From Haberlea rhodopensis (Eukaryota > Streptophyta > Magnoliopsida > Lamiales > Gesneriaceae), in assembly GCA_907163345.1 (NCBI GenBank), contig CAJQUN010001164.1, forward strand, positions 33,167-97,166: a DNA stretch of 64,000 nucleotides, read 5' to 3'. Made by a program: the position numbers and the translations under genes. A model generated the notes under the pieces. That model ran no database searches. It was not told where the DNA came from and saw only the letters and a program-made list of their open reading frames with translations. Shown here in pieces: positions 12,180 to 22,494 of this stretch. Within the stretch, counting starts at the first letter, position 1. Each line of letters opens with the position of its first letter.

Positions 12180-13811
12180 TCAATGACAAGAGTTCGTTCT
12201 TGTCATTGGTCCAACGCCTCGCGCCTCTTCTATGGTGGTGAATAGAATAAACTCTTCCTTTGAGTTGCTTGGCCCTTCATCCTCCATCCCATTGTGGTTC
12301 CTACAAAATAAATTTACAATAGGAGGATCTTTGGTACCCATTTGATTTTTGGGTCCTTGATGGTTAACTTTCAATGGCACCTTTGTAATCCATTTCCACC
12401 TCTTGTTAGGTTGGTATTGTATTCTAGCAAACCTACACTTATTCTTAGTGTGGCCAATTTTACAACAATAGTTACAAGTAGGAGGATCATGCTTTGCTTT
12501 GGCCAACAAGCTAGAAAAAGTTTTTGATTTGCTTGAGTAGCCTAACCCGGCTTTGTCAAAGCTACAACGTTGTAAGCCAAGCAATTCACTCATCTTTTGA
12601 TTACTTTCACTATATTTGCAAAAAGATATCTTTAAAGAATTTAATTCATTTTTCAATGAATTATTTTCTTCATCTTTCTTAGCAATCTCAAGTTTGAGTA
12701 ATTTGTTACTCATCTTGGTTTTGCCAAGAGCATCAATAAGTTCATGATATGAATCTAATAATTCATTAAATGTAGGTACCTCATCGTCGCTTTCATCTCC
12801 TTCATCTCCAAGAGCCATTAAACAAAGATTTGTGACTTCTTCTTCATCGGAGTCGCTATCACTCCATGTGGCTATAAATGCCTTCTTCTTCCCTTTGTCC
12901 TCATTTTTCTTCCTAGGACATTTGTTAGCATAATGGCCTGTTTCTTGACAATTATAACAAGTTACCTCATTTTTGGATTCTTGTTTGGTAGCACTTGAGG
13001 CCTTTGGCTTGTTATGTTTGTTGAAGAGCTTCTTGAACTTCTTTGTGAACAAGATCATCTCTTCATCTTCTTCATCATCGGAATGGTCTTTCCTACCAAC
13101 CAAGGCAATCCCATTTCTTATAGATCTATCATCATCCTTTATGCCTTTCCTTGTTGATACTTCAAGTTCATGAGTCACCAATGTGCCATGAAGCTCATCA
13201 AGGTCATAAGATGCACTTTCTCCTTTGTTGGACTCAATGATGGCGGTTCTCTTCGCATCCCATTCCTTTGGCAATGCTCTTAGTGCTCTCCTCCATATTT
13301 GCTTTGGAGGATACTTCTCTCCAAGTTGAGCAAGCTCGTTTATTATATGGGTGAGCCTTCTAAACATTGAATCGACATCTTCTCCGGACTCCATCTCAAA
13401 TGTCTCATATTTGAGTTGCAATAGATCAATCTTGGTCTCCTTCACTTGATTAGTGCCTTCATGACAAATTTGTAATTTGTCCCATATCTCCTTTGCGGTT
13501 GAGCACATCGAGATCCGGTTGTACTCCTTCATATCTAAAGCATAATGTAAAATATTAATAGCTTTAGCATTTTGAGAAATCAAAATCATGTCCGCTCTTG
13601 TGCAGTCGTCCATTTCTTTGGGAATAATCATTCCCCCAACTTCCTTTAAAGGAATATGTGGACCTTTCACAATAACCTTCCATAGGTCATAATCTACGGA
13701 TTGGATATATAGAGAAATTCTATTTTTCCAATATCCGTAATTATCACCCGTGAAGAGCGGAGGGCGATTGGTCGATTGACCTTGAGCAAACTCATTTGCT
13801 AGATTAGCCAT
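12180..13811 (-). CDS. Copia-type Gag with two zinc knuckles
   Basis: The first residues are MANLANEFAQGQ. The frame also opens 10 codons upstream, almost at the primer-binding site, but this ATG fits the family start better. The order is an N-terminal gag domain of the DUF4219/UBN2 type (FTGDNYGYWKNRISLYI), an alpha-helical middle, an acidic linker, a CCHC knuckle CYNCQETGHYANKC, a second acidic and coiled region, and a second knuckle CNYCCKIGHTKNKC. The protein would form the particle and bind genomic RNA. The frame of about 543 codons is open throughout, although pol has been lost entirely, which suggests that Gag was retained or that pol loss is recent. Confidence 0.85.
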   Translation of the reverse strand: MANLANEFAQGQSTNRPPLFTGDNYGYWKNRISLYIQSVDYDLWKVIVKGPHIPLKEVGGMIIPKEMDDCTRADMILISQNAKAINILHYALDMKEYNRISMCSTAKEIWDKLQICHEGTNQVKETKIDLLQLKYETFEMESGEDVDSMFRRLTHIINELAQLGEKYPPKQIWRRALRALPKEWDAKRTAIIESNKGESASYDLDELHGTLVTHELEVSTRKGIKDDDRSIRNGIALVGRKDHSDDEEDEEMILFTKKFKKLFNKHNKPKASSATKQESKNEVTCYNCQETGHYANKCPRKKNEDKGKKKAFIATWSDSDSDEEEVTNLCLMALGDEGDESDDEVPTFNELLDSYHELIDALGKTKMSNKLLKLEIAKKDEENNSLKNELNSLKISFCKYSESNQKMSELLGLQRCSFDKAGLGYSSKSKTFSSLLAKAKHDPPTCNYCCKIGHTKNKCRFARIQYQPNKRWKWITKVPLKVNHQGPKNQMGTKDPPIVNLFCRNHNGMEDEGPSNSKEEFILFTTIEEARGVGPMTRTNSCH

Positions 13812-13858
13812 AGAAAATTTTGATTTAAAAACAAAAATCAAATGGCTCTGATACCACT

Positions 13859-15125
13859 TGTTGGAATCGAAGAGGGTGGGTGAATGAGATTCCTTGGCTA
13901 CTTTAGCTTTTTAAAATGAGTTTGAAAAATAAAAGAGTTTTGCGCTTTGCGGAAGCCTTTAGTCAATCGATAAATAAAAAGAACAAAATAAATAAATGCG
14001 TAAAGGAAATAAAGCAATAAAATAACAAGGATATTTGTTATAGAAGTTCGGCGATGAATCGCATACGTCTCCTCTTCTCGGTTAGATAACCTCCAACCGA
14101 GGTTCCACTAGAACAATTGGTCTTGGCCTTGAGGGCTCCAAGTTAGCCACAACACAACTATTCCCGAGTTACAAAGCTCTTTCGGAGCACATTACTCTAC
14201 CCTAGTACACAACGCTCTTCCCGAGCACAATACTCTTCCCGAGTACACAAAGCTCTTCCCGAGCTAACAACACTCTTCACGAGTCTTCTTGGCCTTAAGG
14301 GCTCCAAGGATAGCCACAACGCATGCACCAACTTCACTTGTTGGCGACTTTACAATTTTCCAACTTGCTTTGGTGTTGAAGGACCTTTATAATAAAACCA
14401 ACAAACACCTTCACGGTGTACTCACACGAAGAAACACAAGACTCTAACAAAGACAAGAATTACAAGCTCTAATACAACAACAATGTATGGAGATTGCAAT
14501 GCAATATGAATTCAAAATGATTACGGCTTTGTAGAAGTTTGTAGGCTTGTTTATTTGCTTCAAAATACTCCAAAGCATCAATATTTATAGTGTAGGAGGC
14601 CCCCTAGGCTCCTACTAGCCGTTGCTACACAAAAGGCTGAAATCACTCCAGCATCGCCTCAGCCATCGCCTCAGGCGATCTCCATCGCCGCGCCCCAACG
14701 GTCAGCATTTTTCACGGATCGCCTCAGGCGATCGGTGGAAAAAATTAAGGTCGTAGCCTCAGGTCCAAAATCTTCATCGCCTCAAACGAACCAACAATCG
14801 CCTCAGGCGTTCGTGCCATCGCCTCAGGCGTTCAATGCCATCGCCTCGGGCGATCTCCCCCTGCGCGCATGCCCGCGCATGCCTCGGCGTCGCTTCAGTC
14901 GATGTGCGGGGCGATGTCTCTCCTGGCTGCCATCGCCTGGGGCGATCCAGGCCAGAATGTGCACAATCGATTTTCTTCATTCCAAACCACTTTTCATCAC
15001 TTAATTTGCACACTAAGAAGATGCATTAGTATAACAAACATAAGTTTTGTTGATCAATCAAAACTCAAAGATTGACCGGGGATAATTTAGCACATTAAAC
15101 GCAACCATGCGTTTAAGGCTCAACA
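13859..15125 (-). repeat. 5' LTR of the gag-only Copia-type element
   Basis: 1267 bp, TGTTGAGCC to ATTCCAACA read on the minus strand. It has the same layout as the other copy: ATCGCC palindromes at about 14950-14650, TATAAATAT at about 14589-14581, and the hairpin array at about 14290-14157. Several hairpin units are damaged here (AACTATTCCCGAGTT, TACTCTACCCTAGTA). It lacks roughly one palindrome block present in the 3' LTR. Confidence 0.85.
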
Positions 15126-15272
15126 TTAACCATATAACTACTTTAGACACAAGCATTGTATGTACAATATATAATTAATGTCATGAGGTATAAATATTTT
15201 ATCCGGCTGGCTGTTACAGGTCTGCCACCACCCTCATCATTTATCCTGACTTGGGACAGGCAGCGATACAGA

Positions 15273-17591
15273 TGTGATATCCCCGAAATGATTATGTGAT
15301 TTTAATCATTTATTTATATTATGATGATTTAGTGTTAATTCATGAGGTTGAATTAATATGGTTGAGGAGTTACATTTCGGGGTGCATGCGACATATGTTG
15401 GGATGTTGGGGTTGTGGCATGATTATTTTGGGGTGTGTATTATTGTTTTGGTAAAAGCATATTTAAATGGGAATTGAAGTATTTTATTGAGAAAATACTA
15501 TAAAATATCATGTGAGGATATTTTAATACATCGTGCTAAATACCGGGACCAAAACATAACACATCACATAACCCACCACCCAACCACCCCCCCTTGACCC
15601 ATGCCCTGCTGCCAGCTACCAGCTGCTTGCCCATACTCCTTGTCCCATCTCTCACCCAACCCTTCCATGCCTGAAATCACTCCAATTCTCTCCCAAAATT
15701 CGTCCAACAGCTGCTAAGGAAGTTAGGGAGGAGAGCTTCCATTTTTATTGCTTGGAAAGCTTCCAAAAATCGGAGCAAAAAGGGGTGAGAAACCATTTCT
15801 GGGTTTGAAATTTAGTTGTTGAGTTCATACTTTTATTGGTGTGAAAAATGGCATGTTAGCTTAGGTTTCTTAAAACCTTCGATTTAAATGCTTACATGGT
15901 GTTGTTATGAAGCTCTCTGCATTTTTCCTTATGTATATTACATGTTTTATGTTGAGAAAATAAGCATGTAAAGTAAGGTGTTCGAAAATCTGGGTAGGAG
16001 TATGCCCTGTTTTTCTGGAAAAATGTGGACTAGGAGTGATTTTGAGGAGGTGATATTATGCATGTTAGATAGGTTTTAGGGTGAACCTTCGATTTGAGTA
16101 CATGCATGGTATCTTGTCAAGCCCAGGACGTTTTATATTTGAGCATGATTTATGAAATATGTTGTAGTTTTTATAGCATGAAATGAAGTACTCAAGAAAT
16201 CTGGGAATGAAAATGTTGCCCTGTTTCCAGAAAAGTTGATCGAGTACTTGTGTAAATGGTCAACGTTTATGCATGTGGGTTTATGTTTGGGGTGTAAATT
16301 TGATATGAATACACTCAGGGTAGTGTATTGTAACTTCTAGCATGTTGAGTTTGGCATGTGGTATGTCTTACATGTTAGATCAAGAGGCATAAATATCGGT
16401 GTTAAAGAGTTTCCGGAAATCTGGGTTGAAACAGAGCGACCGATCGATCGGTGAGGAACACCGATCGATCGGCAAAAGCCGTAGCATTTTTCCAAAATTC
16501 AAACAGTTCACCGATCGATCAGTGATAAGAACCGATCGATCGGTAGTGTTCTTTTTTTTTTAAATGTGGAATTTGTTTTAATTTTGATATTGGATTGTAA
16601 TGAGACATCTAATATTGTGTTGTACACTGGTGTAGAGCCTTCACAGACAGCTACACAGCGCAGGGGATAGAGTCCCAAAACACACTACATTTTGGAAAGG
16701 TACGTAAGCGACGTACGGGCATCCCAACGGTAACATGTACTTATGTTTGTCTGTTTGACACATGATGAATGCAATGTGATGCATTAAGAGTTGATACATG
16801 TTATTATGCATTGTTGTTGCATATTATGCATTGTTGTTGCATATTGTGATGTGGAATAAAGAGGTGTATTCCACGAGTCAGGGGTGATCACAGTGAAGGT
16901 TTAATGCTTACGCTTGACCGCTAAAAATGTGGAGCGGGTGGGGGGAGGCTCGCTTGCACATGGAGGCGGGGTATACCATACTAAGCGATGATGAGATACC
17001 GCTAGTATGAAGAAGCGAGGATGAGATACCGCTTGTTTTAAGATTGTAAAGCGAAGAAGCATTAAAATAACTGATGATGACTGACTCAAGAAAAAGAGAT
17101 GATATGTCATGACATTTATTTGTGAAGCCATATATTCATATAGTGTTTTGATTATGAATTGTGGTACAGGGACAACCAATGAGCATTGTAAATGCGATGG
17201 AAATACAGGAAGTGCTTTGTATTTTATGATTATGCATTTACGTCTTACATTCATATTTTGTGGTATATGAATTATGTTATGCTCATGTGTTGGGGGTTGT
17301 CTTTGTAGGTGCTTTTGATGATGAGAACCAGGGTCGGGGTTGAAAATCCGAGCTGTAAGGAGTGCTACAGGATTAGCTTGTTAGAGAAATTTTGTATAGC
17401 TTCTACTTGTGGTAGAGTAAGACTATATGGTAGTACATTTTGTAGGAATTTGTGAAATTCCTTTTGAAACTTTTGGTACTGTATCTTTTAAGCTCAGGTT
17501 AATCAACATGACCCATTACTCTGATTTATTCATATGAATGTTTAGTTCTCTTAAACGCACCTATTAGTACTTGAGATATCGGGGTCTCACA
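15273..17591 (+). repeat. 5' LTR of the chromovirus
   Basis: 2.3-kb LTR, TGTGA...TCACA. It contains four copies of the CCGATCGATCGG palindrome or close variants at about 16440-16545, one of them mutated (CCGATCGATCAG). An open minus-strand frame at 16901-17254 has no recognisable homology and is probably fortuitous. Confidence 0.9.
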
Positions 17592-17768
17592 ACAGATCAC
17601 AAGTGGTATGGTTGGCGGAAAAAATAATATTAAAATATTGTTATACTCTCTAATATTGGTGCATACAGTTACATATGTTTGAGCCAATAAATATATTATA
17701 TAATTTTGTTATATTATAAGAATATAAAAAGTAATATAAACTCATATTATAAACAATATTATTAACAA
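17592..17768 (+). repeat. 177-bp block after the 5' LTR, copied after the 3' LTR
   Basis: This block begins ACAGATCACAAGTGGTATGG, is very AT-rich in its second half and ends ATTATTAACAA. It recurs almost unchanged at 24816-24992 outside the element. It occupies the place where the primer-binding site should be. TGGTAT occurs 12 bp in, but the next bases (GGTTGG) do not match the tRNA-Met complement. Confidence 0.85.
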
Positions 17769-17922
17769 GTTGGTTAGGTATTCATTGTTGGGCATGTTAT
17801 GCATGTGATGCATATTTTTGTATAAGTGTTATACTAACATGCTTTGAATATGATACTCTTGTTATCTAACGGCTTATACTATGAACTGCTTTTGGTATTG
17901 TTGTTAACTCTTGTGTTGCAGC

Positions 17923-18774
17923 ATGGCGGCTATTAACCCGGAGAACCTCAATGAAGAGGTAGGGGATATGGGCAGTATGAATGCTAGTGTTGCTCATATG
18001 AATCCTTTACCGCCACCTGCTGTAGGAGTGGAGCCCAGTGCACAGATGTTATTACCAGGGGAGCTCAGTTTGACACAGTTTCTGAACTTCCGTCCACCCA
18101 TGTTTGAGGGGACCGAGTCTGGAGAAGGGGCCGAAGAGTGGCTAGAACGGATAGAGCAGATACTTGTGACTGCGCCCTGTGCACGTACCGCATGGCTGAG
18201 GTTAGCCGAGTTTCAGATGGCGAAGAAGCCTTCTATGTGGTGGAAAACCACTGTGATGGAGCTGAGGGCTCAAGGTATGGTAGTGGAATGGACTGTATTC
18301 AGGACCCGGTTTCTTAACCGGTATTTTTCTGCCACTGCCAGACAAGTAAAGGAGGACGAGTTCACTAATTTGAAGCAGGGCAACATGTCAGTTTCAGACT
18401 TTGCCTTGCAGTATTCCTCACTGTTGAGGTATGTCCCCCATATCGCTGTGAGCAGCCATGCAAAGATGAGGTATTTCCTGAAGGGACTGAGGCCAGAACT
18501 ATTTGACCGGGTTGTCTCCAACAACCCCAGCTCTTTTGATGACGCCCTGACACGGGCAGAGCTGGCAGAGATTGCTGTGGGAGCGTATAAAGACGTTATA
18601 CCCCCTTCCGTGCCATCACAGAGGCCTGTTACTGATAGTTTGAAACCACGAGGGGATCAGTTCAAGGCTCGTGGAGCCTCATCATCTTCCAGATTTAGTG
18701 GGAAGAAATCTCAGGGTCAGAAGCAGAGCAATCGAGGACCTACACAGGGGAGTAAGGCAGGGGGACAGGTGTGA
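17923..18774 (+). CDS. Chromovirus Gag (frame ends before the zinc knuckle)
   Basis: Starts at ATG 17923 (MAAINPENLNEE). The Retrotrans_gag core is visible: FEGTESGEGAEEWLERIEQI, then FLNRYFSATARQVKEDEF. The frame ends at 18774 just ahead of the CCHC knuckle, which is read in another frame from about 18760. A G5 run at about 18758-18762 is a likely indel site. A deliberate frameshift between gag and pol is possible but not supported by anything else here. Confidence 0.8.
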   Translation: MAAINPENLNEEVGDMGSMNASVAHMNPLPPPAVGVEPSAQMLLPGELSLTQFLNFRPPMFEGTESGEGAEEWLERIEQILVTAPCARTAWLRLAEFQMAKKPSMWWKTTVMELRAQGMVVEWTVFRTRFLNRYFSATARQVKEDEFTNLKQGNMSVSDFALQYSSLLRYVPHIAVSSHAKMRYFLKGLRPELFDRVVSNNPSSFDDALTRAELAEIAVGAYKDVIPPSVPSQRPVTDSLKPRGDQFKARGASSSSRFSGKKSQGQKQSNRGPTQGSKAGGQV

Positions 18775-21700
18775 CCGCTGTGGAGGATTTCACTTGTCAC
18801 GTGACTGCCGAGGCTGTTATGTTTGTGGCAAGGTGGGCCACTTAGCTCGGAATTGCCCCAATCGGGCAAATCAGGCAGACTCAGGGCCGAATAGGCCAAG
18901 ATTTGATGCTAGGACGGCACCACCGAGGCAGCAGTTTGTGCCTCGACCACAGGGAGGTCAGGCGATAGGACCATCGCAAGGACAAGTGTATGCACTGACT
19001 AGGGAGCAGGCTGAGGCAGCCCCGGAGGAGGTCATTGCTGGTACGTGTCATTTATTTACGTACCCTGCATTTATTTTGGTAGATACAGGTGCTTCTCATT
19101 CTTTTGTATCTGTTGCTTTTGTGGAGAGACACCACTTGTGCTCATCTCTGTTACCCACGCCTCTCATGGTCTCGACACCCACGGGAAAGCATGTGATTGC
19201 GGACCGACTGTTATCTGATTGCCTCATTTATTTTGAGGGCAATGATCTGAGGGCCGATCTGATTCAGTTAGAGATGGCAGATTTTGACTGCATTATCGGC
19301 ATTGATGTGTTGAACAGATACCGAGCTGTGGTAGATTGCCGACAGAGGATGGTACGTTTTCTATCTGATCAGGGGTTCCAGTGGACTTTTTATGGGGACG
19401 GCTCTCGTCCAAGGATTCCAGTGATATCAGCGGTTAAGATGTCGCGGTTATTGGAACGTGGCCACACTGGGTACCTTATTTATGCCGTGAATGCATCAGA
19501 AGAGAATGAAATGAGAGCCGAGGACATTCCAGTTGTGGCGGAGTTCATTGATGTGTTCCCAGATGAGATTCCGGGGTTTCCGCCTGTCAGGGATGTTGAG
19601 TTTGCCATTGAGCTGCTGCCAGGGACTTCTGCTATTTCTCGTGCCCCTTACAGGATGGCACCGGCGGAGCTGAGAGAACTGAAGGTACAGTTACAGGAGC
19701 TCCTCGACAAGGGATACATTCGTCCTAGTGTATCGCCTTGGGGTGCACCAGTCTTGTTCGTGAAAAAGAAGGATGGTTCAATGCGTCTGTGCATTGACTA
19801 CAGGCAACTGAACAAGGCCACAGTGAAGAACAGGTATCCACTTCCGAGGATTGATGACCTGTTCGACCAGCTTCAGGGTACAGAGGTGTACTCAAAGATA
19901 GACTTGAGGTCAGGCTATCATCAGGTGCGGGTTAGAGCTGGCGATGTCCAAAAGACGGCTTTTAGAACTCGGTATGGGCACTACGAGTTCTTAGTGATGC
20001 CATTCGGAGTGACAAATGCACCTGCAGTTTTTATGAGCTTGATGAACAGAGTATTCAGGAGTACCTCGATCAGTTTGTGATCGTATTCATTGATGACATC
20101 CTCGTATACTCAAGGAGTGAAGAGGAACATGCCGATCATTTGAGGACAGTACTTCAGATTCTCAGAAATCATTAGTTTTACGCCAAACTCAGCGAGTGTG
20201 AGTTTTGGCTGAGCAGTGTATCATTTTTTGGCCATATCATATCACGAGAGGGGATATCAGTAGACCCGAGGAAGATAGAGGCAGTTATGGATTGGTCTGC
20301 CCCTACTTCAGTAGTGAAATTCGGAGTTTCCTTGGCGTGGCTGGCTATTACCGACGTTTCGTCGAGGGTTTCTCAAAGATCGCCAAGCCACTTACACAGC
20401 TGACTCAGAAGGGAGTTCCATTCCTTTGGTCGGAAACTTGTGAGCAGAGCTTCCAGGAGTTGAAGCACAGATTGACTTCAGCGCCAGTTTTGATAATTCC
20501 CAGGGAGAACAAAGGATTCGTTCTCTATACCGACGCATCGCTTCAGGGTTTAGGATGCGTGCTGATGCAGGATAAGCATGTTGTGGCTTACGCTTCGAGA
20601 CAATTGAAGCCACATGAGACGAGGTATCCGGTCCATGATCTGGAGCTAGCAGCTATAGTGTTCGCCTTGAAAATATGGCGACACTACTTATACGGTACCT
20701 CATTCACCATCTTCACTGATCACAAGAGCCTGAAGTTCTTGTTTACACAGGCTGAGCTGAACATGAGGCAGAGGAGATGGATGGATCTGCTGAAGGATTA
20801 TGATTGTGAAATCCTATACCATCCCGGGAAAGCAAATTTGGCAGCTGACGCTTTGAGTCGGAAGGTGAGGAGCACAGCAGAGGATGCCATGTGCTTATCA
20901 GCTATGTTGGGCTCCTACTGTCAGTTGGGATTTGATTATGATTTGTCTGCTTCACCGATACAGGTTTTGACCTTGCTAGCTGAGCCTGTTATTTATGATC
21001 ACATCAGGAAGGCTCAGGGGACCGATGCAGAAGTTCAGAGATGGATGTCAGTGGTTCATTCAGGTCAGCCATCGAGATTCAGAGTGGCTGAGGACGATTC
21101 TCTGAGACTTGGCGACAGATGGGTGGTTCCAGATACACCCGAGTTGCGTCAGGGTATATTACAGCGAGCTCATTGCAGCAGGATGAGTGTCCACCCGGGC
21201 GGGAAGAAGATGTATAAGGATCTACGCAGCCAGTTCTGGTGGAGGCGTATGAAACAAGATGTCACCTCATTCGTCAAGAGATGTTTGATCTGTCAACAGG
21301 TGAAGGCTGAGAGGCAGAGGCCTGGAGGTGAACTAAGGAGCTTGGAGATACCACACTGGAAGTGGGAGCACATATCCATGGACTTCGTGACCCACTTACC
21401 GAGGACTGTTTCGGGTTTCGATGCTATATGGGTAGTCGTCGACAGATTGACTAAGAGTGCTCATTTCATTCCCTACTGTATGACCTTCACGTACTTGAGG
21501 ATGGCACAGTTATATGTTAGAGATGTGGTGAGACTACACGGGATCCCTGTTTCGATAGTGTCCGATCGAGATCCGCGGTTCACATCTCACTTCTGGGAGG
21601 GTCTGCAGACAGCTCTAGGTACGGAGTTGAGGCTGAGCACAGCCTATCACCCTCAGACGGACGGACAGACCGAGCGTACAATACAGACGCTCGAAGATAT

Positions 21701-22424
21701 GTTGAGAGCTTGTGTGCTAGAGTTTGACACTTCATGGCAGGACTCGATAGCCTTGGTGGAGTTCTCTTACAACAACAGCTACCAGGCAAGTATACAGATG
21801 GCTCCTTTCGAGGCCCTCTATGGTAGGCGTTGTAGGTCACCCTTGTGTTGGGATGACGGGGATCGCAAATCAGTCGGAGGACCAGATTTGATCCGGGAAA
21901 TGGAAGAAAAGGTAAAAGTGATAAGGCAAAAGATGAAGGCAGCTCAGGACAGACAGGCAGCGTATGCCAATCAGCGGCGTAGGCCGTTGGAGTTTCAGTT
22001 GGGCGACAGAGTCTTTCTGAAGATCTCACCTTTCAGAGGCGTAGTACGGTTTGGTATGCGGGGGAAGTTGTCCCCGAGATATGTGGGACCGTATGAGATC
22101 TTACAGCGTGTGGGTACTCTGGCGTACCGATTAGCTTTACCGCCTTCTCTGTCTGGTATACACGATGTATTCCATGTGTCTATGCTGAGGAAGTATGAGC
22201 TGGATCCTTCACATGTGTTGCAGCCTTCAGAGGTGCAGATTGAGTCCGATGTTTCCTATGTGGAGCGACCTATCAGGATTTTGGATAGGGCAGATCGCAG
22301 GCTGAGAAGCAAAGTTATTCCTATGATCAAGGTTCAGTGGGATCGTAGGGGTGTCGAGGAGGCCACGTGGGAGACGGAGCGACACATGGTGCAGCACTAT
22401 CCAGAACTGTTTTCTGGTATGTGA
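18671..22424 (+). pseudogene. Chromovirus Pol, frameshifted
   Basis: Order of remains: zinc knuckle CYVCGKVGHLARNC, protease (LVDTGASHSF), reverse transcriptase (RLCIDYRQLNKATVKN; FIDDILVYS), RNase H (FVLYTDASLQGLG), integrase (CLICQQVK; SMDFVTHLP; VSDRDPRF; QTERTIQ) and a C-terminal chromodomain (IKVQWDRRGVEEATWETE). The reading frame is lost near 20058 just before the RT active site. An in-frame TAG follows at about 20173 and another shift near 20320. The part from about 20318 to 22424 is open. No complete polymerase can be made from this copy. Confidence 0.9.
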
Positions 22425-22494
22425 TTTATGTTTTATTTATATTGGGTAAGTGCATGCTGATTTCGAGGGCGAAATCTTATAAGTAGGGGAGTAT

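Larger units (their letters stand above)
10112..15125 (-). mobile_element. Gag-only Ty1/Copia-type LTR element (minus)
   Basis: Two direct repeats of about 1.3 kb flank a 2.4-kb interior. Read on the minus strand, the 5' LTR (15125-13859) begins TGTTGAGCC and ends ATTCCAACA. It is followed two bases later by TGGTATCAGAGCC (13856-13844), a classic initiator-tRNA-Met primer-binding site. The interior ends with AAAAAGGGGGAGAT (polypurine tract, 11416-11429) next to the 3' LTR (11415-10112). The interior encodes a Gag and no protease, integrase or reverse transcriptase. It therefore belongs with gag-only elements such as TR-GAGs and would need enzymes in trans. The LTRs differ by substitutions and by copy number of internal palindromes, and no matching 5-bp target duplication is seen, so it is not very recent. 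Confidence 0.85.

Noticed and set aside
10112..15130. Target-site duplication for the gag-only element
   Set aside because: ACATA on the left and TTAAC on the right do not match. The left LTR tip is mutated, so none is claimed.
16901..17254. Minus-strand 117-codon frame, repeated at 24125-24478
   Set aside because: It lies in both LTRs of the chromovirus and has no recognisable domain. Conservation simply follows LTR identity.
18774..18774. Programmed frameshift between gag and pol of the chromovirus
   Set aside because: No slippery heptamer with a downstream structure was seen. The break is at a G-run and other clear mutations occur later in pol.
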